From positions 122,945 through 186,944 of the forward strand of contig CANNZV010001051.1 of NCBI GenBank assembly GCA_947561585.1: a DNA stretch of 64,000 bases, written 5' to 3'. Below the pieces are notes generated by a model, which had not been told where the DNA came from, searched no databases, and was given only the letters and a program-made list of their open reading frames with translations. The stretch is from Caprella mutica. Lineage: Eukaryota > Arthropoda > Malacostraca > Amphipoda > Caprellidae. The position numbers and the translations under genes were made by a program. Each line of letters begins with the position of its first letter. Position 1 is the stretch's first letter. Of this stretch, positions 8,661 to 20,944 are shown piece by piece.

Positions 8661-11377
8661 ATGCGCGCTCGATTAGGAACAAGTTTATCGAGTTTAGGGC
8701 TTTGGTCGCAACATCCGACTACGATGTGATAGCGATAACTGAGACGTGGTTAGATACCGGTAGTAGAGATTATGATGGTGAGTATTTCCTCCCAGGATAT
8801 GCCATGTTTCATAAGGATAGAGTAGGTAGATTGGGTGGGGGAGTGTTACTCTATGTGAGGAGTCACTTGACTGCGATTGGAGTGCGGAACATCTCGGCCC
8901 ACGAGTTAGTGGGAGCTGAGATTAAGGGATGCACACCACCGTTGACGGTACTTGTTGTATACAGGCCTCCCCACTTCCCACGTGACTCCGACGAGTCACT
9001 GTATAGGGACCTTTCAGGTATGGTTCAGGGTAACACATTACTCGTGGGGGATTTCAATTGTCCTCTGGACTGGAACCAGGTAGTAGCTGGACCCGAGGGG
9101 ATAAGGTTGATCGATTTCTCGAACGACTGCTTCCTGACTCAGATGGTCCGGGTTCCTACTAGGGGACGAAATACCCTTGATCTTGTGTTTACCACTGATG
9201 AGGATAGCGTTAGGAATGTTGAGGTAAGTATGGGACTTGTAGGTAGTGATCACGAGGCAGTCTCTTTTGAGGTTGTAGTCGGTTCTGAGAGGGAGCGTCT
9301 TTGCTTTAGTCGACGACTCAATCTTAGGAGGGCTGATTACCCCCGGTTTGCTGTTGATCTACAGGTTGTTCAGCTTGACCTCCATGCTCCAACTGAGGAG
9401 CTGTGGCAGCAACTCAGGAGGAGTTTTTTGGAAATTCAAGCCAGGTGTATCCCTCTCAAGAGAGTTGGAGGGTCGGCCCGAGTGAACCCTTCTTGGTTCA
9501 CGGGAATGCTTGCTGCAATTGCTGAACGAAAGCGGTTGTATCGCGCTATGCAGGCAGATCCACAGGTATCTGACCTCTTGGCTAGACAGCGACGATTAGT
9601 GAAACGTTTGGTCCGTCAAGCTAAAGCTAATGAGGAACAGAGGATAGCACTTGCCTGCAAGGATAACCCCAAGGAGTTTTTCAGTTATGTGAATCGTCAC
9701 AAGGTTCGAAAGCCTCTGGGGCCCTTGCAGACCCCGACTGGACTTTTGGTAACTGACAATCTTGGCATTGCCCAAGAATTTAATCAGTATTTCTCCAGTG
9801 TCTTCACTGTGGAGGATGTCAGATTACCACCTCCCGTCATAACATTCGACGGAGAGGATCCATTAGAGGAAGTTATCATCACTCAGGAAGAAGTGCATGA
9901 TAAACTTACTCATTTAGACCCCCACAAGTCCCCAGGTCCTGATGATTTCTTGCCCAAGGTGATGAAATACGTGGCGGCTGCTTTGGCACCCCATCTGTAT
10001 GAGGTTTTCAGGATCTCGTTAGAGACTGGTGACGTACCGCTTGACTGGAGATCAGCGAATGTATGTCCCATTCACAAGAAGGGACCTGAGGACCAGGCCA
10101 GCAATTTTAGACCCGTGAGTTTGACGTGCGTTTCAGGCAAGGTTTTAGAGACCATGATCAAGGATAGGATTGTTGATCACCTGGAGCGTAACGAGCTGCT
10201 GACTGGTTCTCAACACGGATTTAGAGCAGGTAGGTCGTGTCTCACGAATCTGCTGGAGTTCTACCATACCATCTTCGGTACCTATGACAGGTCTGGGTCT
10301 GTGGATGTCGTGTTTCTCGACTTCCAGAAGGCCTTTGACAAAGTTCCACACCGGAGACTGATGACGAAGGTAAGAGCTCTCGGCATTGTCGGCAAGGTTG
10401 CTGACTGGATCGAGGCATGGCTGTGCAATAGGAGGCAGAGAGTCGTGGTCGGAGGCATACCTTCCGAGTGGTCTGCAGTGACCAGTGGTGTGCCTCAGGG
10501 ATCAGTCTTAGGACCTCTGCTGTTCCTCATATATATTAACGACATTGATGATGGTATCATCTCAAAGATGAGCAAATTTGCAGACGACACCAAGTTGGGT
10601 GTTGACGCAACCGATCCTAATGCAGTGGATGAGCTGAGGGGAGACTTAGTGAGGATAGGAGAGTGGTCTGAGCGGTGGCAGATGCCCTTCAACGTAGGAA
10701 AATGCAAAGTACTACATGTTGGGGTGCAAAATCCCCGCGTCGACTACAGTCTTCTGGGAACACTTGTCTCTCCAACTCAGCAGGAGCTCGATTTAGGGGT
10801 CCTTATGACGTCTGAGTTTAAGTTTGGAGCCCAATGTATTGCTGCAGAGAGGAAAGCTCAAAAGATGCTAGGATATATTAAGAGGGTCTTTATCCACCGA
10901 AATAGACAGACGGTGATGACCCTCTACAAGACGTTGGTTCGACCACATTTGGAGTATGCAGTGCAGTTCTGGTCTCCTACATATAGGTGCGACGTGGAGC
11001 GCTTGGAGAGGATTCAAGCCCGAGCGACCAAGTTAGTGCCTGAGATCAGGAACAAGGGATATGAGAGGCGGCTGATTGACCTTGACCTCCTAACTCTTGA
11101 GCAAAGACGTCTCCGTGGTCAGTTGATTGAGACCTACAAGATCATTCGGGGTCATAGCACCCTTGACCCGACATCGATCTTCTCATTCAACCTGAACCCC
11201 ACCCGAAATCATGGGTACAAATTAGAAGTGCCAAGATTCCGCACCAACAAGTTCCGTGACTTGATGACAGTGAAGGTGTGCAGTGTATGGAATGCCCTTC
11301 CCAGTGAGGCGGTGAATGCACCCTCTGTCGAGTCCTTCAAGAGGAACGTAGATAAGATTATACGTAGGTTGATATAA
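8618..11377 (+). CDS. LINE ORF2: AP-endonuclease and reverse transcriptase
   Basis: An intact frame of about 919 codons that encodes the enzyme which nicks target DNA and copies the LINE RNA. Residues are numbered from a GTG at 8618. The endonuclease domain covers about 9-225: N15 in NARS, E42 in ITETWLD, YRP at 115-117, GDFN at 144-147, and SDH at 210-212. The RT domain covers about 400-700: PHKSPGPDD, GFRAGRSCLTNLLEF, VVFLDFQKAFDKVPH, SGVPQGSVLGPLLF and the catalytic FADD at 654-657. A CR1-type C-terminal region follows (TLVRPHLEYAVQFWSP, YKIIRGHS, SVWNALP). No stop or frameshift is visible. The codon at 8618 is GTG. The frame is open back to 8573, and the first in-frame ATG is at 8804, inside the endonuclease after N15 and E42. 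Full-length ORF2 therefore needs frameshifting, reinitiation or a non-AUG start. Confidence 0.93.
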   Translation: MSRHRVGGLQVVLLNARSIRNKFIEFRALVATSDYDVIAITETWLDTGSRDYDGEYFLPGYAMFHKDRVGRLGGGVLLYVRSHLTAIGVRNISAHELVGAEIKGCTPPLTVLVVYRPPHFPRDSDESLYRDLSGMVQGNTLLVGDFNCPLDWNQVVAGPEGIRLIDFSNDCFLTQMVRVPTRGRNTLDLVFTTDEDSVRNVEVSMGLVGSDHEAVSFEVVVGSERERLCFSRRLNLRRADYPRFAVDLQVVQLDLHAPTEELWQQLRRSFLEIQARCIPLKRVGGSARVNPSWFTGMLAAIAERKRLYRAMQADPQVSDLLARQRRLVKRLVRQAKANEEQRIALACKDNPKEFFSYVNRHKVRKPLGPLQTPTGLLVTDNLGIAQEFNQYFSSVFTVEDVRLPPPVITFDGEDPLEEVIITQEEVHDKLTHLDPHKSPGPDDFLPKVMKYVAAALAPHLYEVFRISLETGDVPLDWRSANVCPIHKKGPEDQASNFRPVSLTCVSGKVLETMIKDRIVDHLERNELLTGSQHGFRAGRSCLTNLLEFYHTIFGTYDRSGSVDVVFLDFQKAFDKVPHRRLMTKVRALGIVGKVADWIEAWLCNRRQRVVVGGIPSEWSAVTSGVPQGSVLGPLLFLIYINDIDDGIISKMSKFADDTKLGVDATDPNAVDELRGDLVRIGEWSERWQMPFNVGKCKVLHVGVQNPRVDYSLLGTLVSPTQQELDLGVLMTSEFKFGAQCIAAERKAQKMLGYIKRVFIHRNRQTVMTLYKTLVRPHLEYAVQFWSPTYRCDVERLERIQARATKLVPEIRNKGYERRLIDLDLLTLEQRRLRGQLIETYKIIRGHSTLDPTSIFSFNLNPTRNHGYKLEVPRFRTNKFRDLMTVKVCSVWNALPSEAVNAPSVESFKRNVDKIIRRLI

Positions 11378-11764
11378 TTCCTTTCCTTTCAAGTTGAGAG
11401 CAATCCCAGAGCCTTCCCGTGGCAAGAGAGGTTAAGGTCTTACCGCCTCCACATGCACGCTTGCGTGTGTGTGGTGGTGGTTTTACTGAACTAATCTGGT
11501 AAATCCTGACCCCCAGAATAGGAGCACATCTCTCAGAGAGGTGTGTTTCTTAGGGGTCTGGTGGGGAGTGAGTGATCCATCATAGAGTCTAAAACCCTGA
11601 CTTCTATGGTGGTGAAGCCTGTGCAACAAGTTCTAGATTTGATGCACGGGATGAGGGGATTGAGGGAGAGTCAAAAGTGTGCACTTGCTGCACTGGGATT
11701 ACCCTCGGATGGGCGAAAGGCGCCTTTTGTGTGATCCCGTTTCCTTGTGACTCCTTGTGACTCT
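11378..11764 (+). other. LINE 3' UTR
   Basis: Non-coding tail of the LINE. It contains an 8-bp stem-loop at 11525-11545 (CACATCTC against GAGGTGTG, with one G-U pair). It ends with two copies of CCTTGTGACT next to the 36-bp array. Short terminal direct repeats of this kind are usual at CR1 3' ends. The segment AGGAGCACATCTCTC near 11520 also occurs in the flanking 36-bp units. Confidence 0.75.
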
Positions 11765-12043
11765 CATCTCACACACGTTATAAGAGGAGCATCTCTCTCT
11801 CCTCTCACACACGGTATAAGAGGAGCATCTCTCTCTCCTCTCACACACGTTATAAGAGGAGCATCTCTCTCTCCTCTCACACACGTTATAAGAGGAGCAT
11901 CTCTCTCTCCTCTCACACACGTTATAAGAGGAGCATCTCTCTCTCCTCTCACACACGTTATAAGAGGAGCATCTCTCTCTCCTCTCACACACGTTATAAG
12001 AGGAGCACCTCTCTCTCCTCTCACACACGTTATAAGAGGAGTG
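11765..12043. repeat. 36-bp minisatellite, right part
   Basis: About 7.5 units of the same 36-bp repeat found at 6977-7167, mostly the GAGCATCTCTCTC variant. The last unit ends in AAGAGGAGTGT, the reverse complement of ACACTCCTCTT in the 28-bp array at 5.6-6.9 kb. Confidence 0.95.
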
Positions 12044-12087
12044 TCTAGCGTTACTTTGACCCAAAGGTCTGTAACGAGAGTAGCATA

Positions 12088-12300
12088 ACACTGTCACAGT
12101 GTCACACAGTGCGTCACAGTATCACACAGTGCGTCACAGTGTCACACAGTGCGTCACAGTGTCACACAGTGCGTCACAGTGTCACACAGTGTTTCACAGT
12201 GTCACACAGTGCGTCACTGTGTCACACAGTGCGTCACAGTGTCACACAGTGCGTCACAGTGTCACACAGTGCGTCACAGTGTCACACAGTGCGTCACGTT
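12088..12300. repeat. 20-bp minisatellite
   Basis: About 10 copies of a 20-bp unit, GTCACACAGTGCGTCACAGT. It matches the unit of the array at 45,452-45,756 at 17 of 20 positions. Confidence 0.95.
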
Positions 12301-12516
12301 GTTTTTAATGTGTAAAGAGTATAAAATGCACGCAATGTTATTTACACATCTACTGTTTGTTAGTTTCTTTGAATTAAGTTCCCTTCCCTCTCCCTATTTA
12401 TGAATGTGAATTCTAAGTAAAAAAGAGGCTAATAATTGGGAAAAATCACATGGAAAATAATTGGACTAGAAACTAAAAACAAAAAACAACTTGTGTACAA
12501 ACTTATATGCTTTATG

Positions 12517-13838
12517 TACTGTACTCACACTCACTGTACTGTACTCACTGCTCACTTCAGTACTCACTGCTCTGTACTCACTGAAATGTACTAACTGCTC
12601 TGTACTCACTGTACTGTACTCACTGTACTGTACTCACTGTACTGTACTCACTGTACTGTACTCACTGTACTGTACTCACTGCTCTGTACTCACTGTACTG
12701 TACTCACTGTACTGTACTCACTGTACTGTACTCACTGTACTGTACTCACTGTACTGTACTCACTGTACTGTACTCACTGTACTGTACTCACTGTACTGTA
12801 CTCACTGTACTGTACTCACTGTACTGTACTCACTGTACTGTACTCACTGTACTGTACTCACTGTACTGTACTCACTGTACTGTACTCACTGTACTGTACT
12901 CACTGTACTGTACTCACTGTACTGTACTCACTGTACTGTACTCACTGTACTGTACTCACTGTACTGTACTCACTGTACTGTACTCACTGTACTGTACTCA
13001 CTGTACTGTACTCACTGTACTGTACTCACTGTACTGTACTCACTGTACTGTACTCACTGTACTGTACTCACTGTACTGTACTCACTGTACTCTACTCACT
13101 GTACTCTACTCACTGTACTGTACTCACTGTACTGTACTCACTGTACTGTACTCACTGTACTGTACTCACTGTACTGTACTCACTGTACTGTACTCACTGT
13201 ACGGTACTCACTGTACTGTACTCACTGCTCTGTACTCACTGTACTGTACTCACTGTACTGTACTCACTGCTCTGTACTCACTGTACTGCACTCACTGCTC
13301 TGTACTCACTTTACTGTACTCACTGCTCTGTACTCACTGTACTGTACTCACTGTACTGTACTCACTGATCTGTACTCACTGTACTGTACTCACTGTACTG
13401 TACTCACTGTACTGTACTTACTGCTCTGTACTCACTGTACTGTACTCACTGTACTGTACTCACTGTACTGTACTCACTGCTCTGTACTCAATGCTCTGTA
13501 CTCACTGTACTGTACTCACTGTACTGTACTCACTGCTCTGTACTCACTGCTCTGTACTCACTGTAATGTACTAACTGCTCTGTACTCACTGCTCTGTACT
13601 CACTGCTCTGTACTCACTGCTCTGTACTCACTGCTCGGTACTCACTGCTCTGTACTCACTGCTCTGTACTCACTGCTCTGTACTCACTGCTCTGTACTCA
13701 CTGCTCTGTACTCACTGCTCTGTACTCACTGCTCTGTATTCACTGCTCTGTACTCACTGCTCTGTACTCATTGCTCTGTACTTATTGCTCTGTACTCACT
13801 GCTCTGTACTCACTGTACTGTACTCATTGCTCTATCAC
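12517..13838. repeat. 14-bp minisatellite with two subfamilies
   Basis: About 94 copies of a 14-bp unit. The left two-thirds is mainly CTGTACTGTACTCA. The right third (from about 13,500) is mainly CTGCTCTGTACTCA, with a mixed zone between. A + frame of 450 codons is open only because the unit lacks stops. Confidence 0.97.
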
Positions 13839-14227
13839 TGTAAGACGTTTTACCTGTAAAAGATAAGAAGTATAATTACACACTAATTTGATAAAGAAAA
13901 ATGAATGGAAATAGAATTTAACCTAACCTAATGCAACATGTGCAGATGTACTGTAAGTATGTGCAGATGTACTGTAAGTATGTGCCTCCTTTTTAGTGAT
14001 GTATTTCGCGCGTCTTTTCATTTTGAGATTAAACGAGATTTTCCTCAAACGATCGGATACAGTCTTTGATACATTGGAGCACATGGCTACGTTTACATTA
14101 GCTCAGCACAATTGGCATTTTTTAAATGATTAAAATTACTTTTTTATTGTTGAATACGCTTTCTTTGCCTATAAAATACAAAAAAAAATCATAATTGTTT
14201 TCGTTTTTACACCTTCAAATTAATTAA
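13839..14227. other. Unique AT-rich spacer
   Basis: Unique sequence. It has a two-copy 22-bp repeat near 13,940-13,985 and a short AACCTAACCTAA motif. No gene seen. Confidence 0.6.
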
Positions 14228-15801
14228 TAGTCATACAGTGAAGTGAATAGTCACACAGTGAAGTGAATAGTCACACAATGAAGTGAATAGTCACACAATG
14301 AAGTGAATAGTCACACAACGAAGTGAATAGTCACACAATGAAGTGAATAGTCACACAGTGAAGTGAATAGTCACACAATGGAGTGAATAGTCACACAATG
14401 AAGAGAATAGTCACACAACGAAGTGAATAGTCACACAATGAAGAGAATAGTCACACAACGAAGTGAATAGTCACACAATGAAGTGAATAGTCACACAGTG
14501 AAGTGAATAGTCACACAACGAAGTGAATAGTCACACAATGAAGTGAATAGTCACACAATGAAGTGAATAGTCACACAATGAAGTGAATAGTCACACAAAG
14601 AAGTGAATAGTCACACAGTGAAGTGAATAGTCACACAATGAAGTGAATAGTCACACAAATAAGTAAATAGTCACACAACGAAGTGAATAGTCACACAATG
14701 AAGTGAATAGTCACACAGTGAAGTGAATAGTCACACAATGAAGTGAATAGTCACACAGTGAAGTGAATAGTCACACAATGAAGTGAATAGTCACACAATG
14801 AAGTGAATAGTCACACAACGAAGTGAATAGTCACACAACGAAGTGAATAGTCACACAATGAAGTGAATAGTCACACAACGAAGTGAATAGTCACACAATG
14901 AAGTGAATAGTCACACAGTGAAGTGAATAGTCACACAATGAAGTGAATAGTCACACAATGAAGTGAATAGTCACACAATGAAGTGAATAGTCACACAAAG
15001 AAGTGAATAGTCACACAGTGAAGTGAATAGTCACACAATGAAGAGAATAGTCACACAATGAAGTGAATAGTCACACAATGAAGTGAATAGTCACACAACG
15101 AAGTGAATAGTCACACAATGAAGTGAATAGTCACACAGTGAAGTGAATAGTCACACAACGAAGTGAATAGTCACACAATGAAGTGAATAGTCACACAGTG
15201 AAGTGAATAGTCACACAATGAAGTGAATAGTCACACAATGAAGTGAATAGTCACAGAATGAAGTGAATAGTCACACAATGAAGTGGATAGTCAGACAATG
15301 AACTGAATAGTCACACAATGAAGTGAATAGTCACACAATGAAGTGAATAGTCACACAATGAAGTGAATAGTCACACAATGAAGTGAATAGTCACAGAATG
15401 AAGTGAATAGTCACAGAATGAAGTGAATAGTCACACAAAGAAGTGAATAGTCACACAATGAAGTGGATAGTCACACAATGAACTGAATAGTCACACAATG
15501 AAGTGAATAGTCACACAATGAAGTGAATAGTCACACAATGAAGTGAATAGTCACACAATGAAGTGAATAGTCACACAATGAAGTGAATAGTCACAGAATG
15601 AAGTGAATAGTCACACAAAGAAGTGAATAGTCACACAATGAAGTGAATAGTCACACAATGAAGTGAATAGTCACACAATGAAGTGAATAGTCACACAACG
15701 AAGTGAATAGTCACACAATGAAGTGAATAGTCACACAATGAAGTGAATAGTCACACAACGAAGTGAATAGTCACACAATGAAGTGAATAGTCACACAGTG
15801 A
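14228..15801. repeat. 20-bp minisatellite without length variants
   Basis: About 79 copies of AAGTGAATAGTCACACAATG. Units differ by substitutions only (CAATG, CAGTG, CAACG and CAAAG forms). Register is kept at exactly 20 bp across the whole array. GTGA-ATAG-TCAC is a short inverted repeat in each unit. Confidence 0.97.
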
Positions 15802-16003
15802 ATACTTCAAGCCAATAACTTTTCTTTTTCCAGTCCCATTACTCCAAGAGCATGGATGCATAGGAGCTACTCAGTGCAGTGTATTGGAGTGATCATTGGT
15901 GCGACAGGCTGATCCTATAATAGCTCACACTGATCTATGGCGGAGATCAAAGGATCTACCTTATAGATCGCACAGTCAATGGACTGCAAAGTTAATACAC
16001 CGG

Positions 16004-17124
16004 CTAAAATATAGATATCTTGATTTGTGTAGCTCTAAGATATAGATATCTTGATTTGTGTAGCTCTAAGATATAGATATCTTGATTTGTGCAACTCTAA
16101 GATATAGATATCTTGATTTGTGTAACTCTAAGATATAGATATCTTGATTTGTGTAGCTCTAAGATATAGATATCTTGATTTGTGTAGCTCTAAGATATAG
16201 ATATCTTGATTTGTGCAACTCTAAGATATAGATATCTTGATTTGTGTAGCTCTAAGATATAGATATCTTGATTTGTGCAACTCTAAGATATAGATATCTT
16301 GATTTGTGTAGCTCTAAGATATAGATATCTTGATTTGTGCAACTCTAAGATATAGATATCTTGATTTGTGTAGCTCTAAGATATAGATATCTTGATTTGT
16401 GTAGCTCTAAGATATAGATATCTTGATTTGTGCAACTCTAAGATATAGATATCTTGATTTGTGTAGCTCTAAGATATAGATATCTTGATTTGTGTAACTC
16501 TAAGATATAGATATCTTGATTTGTGTAGCTCTAAGATATAGATATCTTGATTTGTGTAGCTCTAAGATATAGATATCTTGATTTGTGTAACTCTAAGATA
16601 TAGATATCTTGATTTGTGTAGCTCTAAGATATAGATATCTTGATTTGTGTAACTCTAAGATATAGATATCTTGATTTGTGTAGCTCTAAGATATAGATAT
16701 CATGCTTTGTGTAACTCTAAAATATAGATATCTAGATTTGTGTAACTCTAAGATATAGATATCTTGATTTGTGTAACTCTAAGATATAGATATCATGATT
16801 TGTGTAACTCTAAGATATAGATATCTTGATTTGTGTAGCTCTAAGATATAGATATCTTGATTTGTGTAGCTCTAAGATATAGATATCTTGATTTGTGTAG
16901 CTCTAAGATATAGATATCTTGATTTGTGTAGCTCTAAGATATAGATATCTTGATTTGTGTAGCTCTAAGATATAGATATCTTGATTTGTGTAGCTCTAAG
17001 ATATAGATATCTTGATTTGTGTAACTCTAAGATATAGATATCTTGATTTGTGTAACTCTAAGATATAGATATCTTGATTTGTGTAGCTCTAAGATATAGA
17101 TATCTTGATTTGTGTAGCTCTATG
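16004..17124. repeat. 31-bp minisatellite with 7-2-7 inverted repeat
   Basis: About 36 units of 31 bp. Each contains AAGATAT-AG-ATATCTT followed by GATTTGTGTAGCTCT. Main variants are GTAGCTC, GTAACTC and GCAACTC in the part outside the inverted repeat; the dyad itself is almost invariant. Confidence 0.97.
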
Positions 17125-17225
17125 TAGTGAAAAACGAATGAAAAGATAAGAGGATACGAAATAATATTTATATATTCTGTCAATTTCCTTTTTAGAGTTG
17201 AACATTGGAGCATCTGTCGTAATTA

Positions 17226-17838
17226 GTGATTATCAATGTGAGTTGGTTATTATAATGATTATCAATGAGAGTTGGTTATTATAGTGATTATCAATGTGAG
17301 TTGGTTATTATAGTGATTATCAATGTGAGTTGGTTATTATAGTGATTATCAATGTGAGTTGGTTATTATGGTGATTATCAATGAGAGTTGGTTATTATAG
17401 TGATTATCAATGTGAGTTGGTTATTATAGTGATTATCGATGAGAGTTGGTTATTATGGTGATTATCAATGTGAGTTCGTTATTACAGTGATTATCAATGT
17501 GAGTTGGTTATTATAGTGATTATCAATGAGAGTTGGTTATTATAGTGATTATCAATGTGAGTTGGTTATTATAGTGATTATCAATGTGAGTTGGTTATTA
17601 TGGTGGTTATCAATGAGAGTTGGTTATTATAGTGATTATCAATGAGAGTTGGTTATTATAGTGATTATCAATGTGAGTTGGTTATTATAGTGATTATCAA
17701 TGTGAGTTGGTTATTATAGTGATTATCAATGAGAGTTGGTTATTATAGTGATTATCAATGAGAGTTGGTTATTATAGTGATTATCAATGAGAGTTGGTTA
17801 TTATAGTGATTATCAATGAGAGTTGGTTATTATAGTGT
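17226..17838. repeat. 29-bp minisatellite
   Basis: About 21 units of 29 bp with core GTGATTATCAATGTGAGTTG, alternating AATGTGAG and AATGAGAG forms. Confidence 0.95.
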
Positions 17839-18212
17839 TAATTACTATGTAACAGTCACCATTCACCAGCACTGAGCTAGCAGATGTTATCACTAGCAGG
17901 TGTGCTGCTAGGATGCAAAACAAGGGGGATGCAAAACACCAGGGGTACAAACCAAGGAGGATGCAAAAGAGGGATACAAACCAAGGGGGATGCAAACAAA
18001 GTTTACAATCCACTGCTATATTAGCTATAGGTACTATGAGATAATAGACACAGCACATTATTGAGGTAGAGGGTATAGTGTGTTAGACTGTAGGTAGGTA
18101 CTGCCTCCTCTTTAGCCCTCCACTCGTCACTCCTCATCCACAGCAGGTGGTGGGGGCAATGAGGAGGAAGTGGAGGCAGTTGCTTATCTTGTTAGGGAGG
18201 AGATGGGTGGGT
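17839..18212. other. Unique spacer with degenerate short repeats
   Basis: Contains irregular GGATGCAAAACAAG / GGTACAAACCAAGG repeats (about 17,910-18,000), then a G-rich stretch. No gene seen. Confidence 0.6.
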
Positions 18213-18608
18213 GATATATCACTTTATATCACTGTCTGATAGTACTTACTATCACTTTATATCACTGTCTGATAGTACTTACTATCACTTTATATCACTG
18301 TCTGATAGTACTTACTATCACTTTATATCACTGTCTGATAGTACTTACTATCACTTTATATCACTGTCTGATAGTACTTACTATCACTTTATATCACTGT
18401 CTGATAGTACTTACTATCACTTTATATCACTGTCTGATAGTACTTACTATCACTTTATATCACTGTCTGATAGTACTTACTATCACTTTATATCACTGTC
18501 TGATAGTACTTACTATCACTTTATATCACTGTCTGATAGTACTTACTATCACTTTATATCACTGTCTGATAGTACTTACTATCACTTTATATCACTCTCT
18601 GATAGTAC
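18213..18608. repeat. 33-bp minisatellite with 8-2-8 inverted repeat
   Basis: About 12 units of 33 bp, nearly all identical, so recently expanded or homogenised. The unit contains TGATAGTA-CT-TACTATCA, a near-perfect dyad of 18 bp. Both strands can form the hairpin in every unit. Confidence 0.97.
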
Positions 18609-18748
18609 GCATTCCAGGCGAGAGCAGGAATCTATTCCCGATTCCATACACGAGACACTAATTCAACATTAGGATTCCCGTTGGTGTCTCTCCACCGTAT
18701 CTAATTTAGAAGAGACTTAGAGACCTAAGAGAGGAAATTGATTACCGG

Positions 18749-19302
18749 ACTAATAACACCGGTAACTATTACCAACACAGGCCTAATAACATCGGTAACT
18801 ATTACCAACACAGGCCTAATAACACCGGTAACTATTACCAACACAGACCTAATAACATCGGTAACTAATACCAACACAGACCTAATAACATCGGTAACTA
18901 ATACCAACACAGACCTAATAACACCGGTAACTAATACCAACACAGACCTAATAACACCGGTAACTAATACCAACACAGGCCTAATAACATCGGTAACTAT
19001 TACCAACACAGGCCTAATAACATCGGTAACTAATACCAACACAGACCAAACAACACCGGTAACTTATACCAACACAGGCCTAATAACACCGGTAACTAAT
19101 ACCAACACAGGCCTAATAACACCGGTAACTATTACCAATACAGACCTAATAACACCGGTAACTAATACCAACACAGACCAAACAACACCGGTAACTTATA
19201 CCAACACAGGCCTAATAACACCGGTAACTAATACCAACACAGGCCTAATAACACCGGTAGCTATTACCAACACAGACCTAAAAACACCGGTAACTAATAT
19301 CG
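18749..19302. repeat. 33-bp minisatellite
   Basis: About 17 units of 33 bp with core AACACCGGTAACTATTACCA. The unit contains the ACCGGT palindrome and, in the TATTACC variants, GGTAA-CTA-TTACC. The AGGCCT palindrome is in many units. Confidence 0.95.
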
Positions 19303-19941
19303 CACCAAAATCAAATATACAAGATTTTTGAATTTAGATTCAGTATATTATAACATAGAATAAAGATTAACTTGATGAATATTTATAAATTTAGTACGTT
19401 AACTTTAGCATGCGTATAAATTGTTACCGCTATCAGTGATAAGTTTATCCCCACACAGCAAAGCACATACAGTGAAGTGAAATATCAGAGAGCCGTTAGT
19501 TCACCATATAGTGACCAAATAAAGACATGACATTTAGTGTGACCAAGCAGTGACCATATAGGGCACTGTACAATGCACTAGGAAGTGATGGGGCACAGTG
19601 AGTTGTCACTGTAAGTCATTGCTGTAAGTCAGTGTTAGTCAATGTAAATCACTGTAAGTCAGTGTAAGTCCCTCGTGTAATTGCTGTGTAATGTATTACT
19701 AACAGTGTTCTCATTTGCGACTACACTGTCATAACACCAAAACAGCTATTTTTCAGGAGAGGCATTTCAGTACATGTAATTTACATACATTTAATGGTAT
19801 ATCGTTAGGACATTTAGCCTCTCTAGCGGTCAATTCTTCAGCTAGAATGATGAAACCAAAATGATCAGTACTTTTAAATTTATATGTCTATATGGAAAAC
19901 TCGAAAATACATGTTTTTGTGTTTGTGACGTTGTTCTTATA
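19303..19941. other. Unique spacer with degenerate CACTGTAAGTCA repeats
   Basis: Mostly unique. About 19,590-19,680 has irregular CACTGTAAGTCA-type short repeats. No gene seen. Confidence 0.6.
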
Positions 19942-20944
19942 GGTAGTAAACTTGTGACGTAGTAAACTTTAAGGTAGTAAACTTGTGACGTAGTAAACTT
20001 TAAGGTAGTAAACTTGTGACGTAGTAAACTTTAAGGTAGTAAACTTGTGACGTAGTAAACTATAAGGTAGTAAACTTGTGACGTAGTAAACTATAAGGTA
20101 GTAAACTTGTGACGTAGTAAACTTTAAGGTAGTAAACTTGTGACGTAGTAAACTATAAGGTAGTAAACTTGTGATGTAGTAAACTATAAGGTAGTAAACT
20201 TGTGACGTAGTAAACTATAAGGTAGTAAACTTGTGACGTAGTAAACTATAAGGTAGTAAACTTGTGACGTAGTAAACTTTAAGGTAGTAAACTTGTGACG
20301 TAGTAAACTATAAGGTAGTAAACTTGTGACGTAGTAAACTTTAAGGTAGTAAACTTGTGACGTAGTAAACTTTAAGGTAGTAAACTTGTGACGTAGTAAA
20401 CTATAAGGTAGTAAACTTGTGACGTAGTAAACTTTAAGGTAGTAAACTTGTGACGTAGTAAACTATAAGGTAGTAAACTTGTGACGTAGTAAACTATAAG
20501 GTAGTAAACTTGTGACGTAGTAAACTTTAAGGTAGTAAACTTGTGACGTAGTAAACTTTAAGGTAGTAAACTTGTGACGTAGTAAACTATAAGGTAGTAA
20601 ACTTGTGACGTAGTAAACTATAAGGTAGTAAAATTGTGACGTAGTAAACTATAAGGTAGTAAACTTGTGACGTAGTAAACTATAAGGTAGTAAACTTGTG
20701 ACGTAGTAAACTTTAAGGTAGTAAACTTGTGACGTAGTAAACTATAAGGTAGTAAACTTGTGACGTAGTAAACTATAAGGTAGTAAACTTGTGACGTAGT
20801 AAACTATAAGGTAGTAAACTTGTGACGTAGTAAACTATAAGGTAGTAAACTTGTGACGTAGTAAACTATAAGGTAGTAAACTTGTGACGTAGTAAACTAT
20901 AAGGTAGTAAACTTGTGACGTAGTAAACTATAAGGTAGTAAACT
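19942..20944. repeat. 31-bp minisatellite
   Basis: About 32 units of 31 bp. The unit is an internal near-duplication, since GTAGTAAACT occurs twice (GTAGTAAACTTGTGAC, then GTAGTAAACTATAAG). The two main variants are ACTATAAG and ACTTTAAG. Confidence 0.97.

Larger units (their letters stand above)
7168..11764 (+). mobile_element. CR1-like LINE (non-LTR retrotransposon), 5'-truncated
   Basis: The element has an esterase-type ORF1, an endonuclease plus reverse transcriptase ORF2, and a 3' UTR of about 390 bp ending in a short direct repeat (CCTTGTGACT twice, then CTC). This order, together with the SGNH-hydrolase ORF1 and RT motifs such as SGVPQGSVLGPLLF and FADD, is typical of the CR1 clade of the jockey superfamily. 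The left end lacks a 5' UTR and starts inside ORF1. The element interrupts a 36-bp minisatellite. Because the target is itself a repeat, no target-site duplication can be assigned. The copy is not full length, but ORF2 is intact, so it may be fairly recent. Confidence 0.93.

Noticed and set aside
8387..9253. Minus-strand frames within the LINE
   Set aside because: They lie opposite the well-supported ORF1 and ORF2, and show no recognised motifs.
12491..13843. A 450-codon Cys/Leu/Thr/Tyr-rich frame
   Set aside because: Created by a stop-free 14-bp repeat. No protein features.
13918..13931. Telomeric TTAGG-type repeat (AACCTAACCTAA)
   Set aside because: Only two or three copies. A similar GGTTAGGTTAG at about 32,232 is equally short, so neither supports a telomere or interstitial telomeric array.
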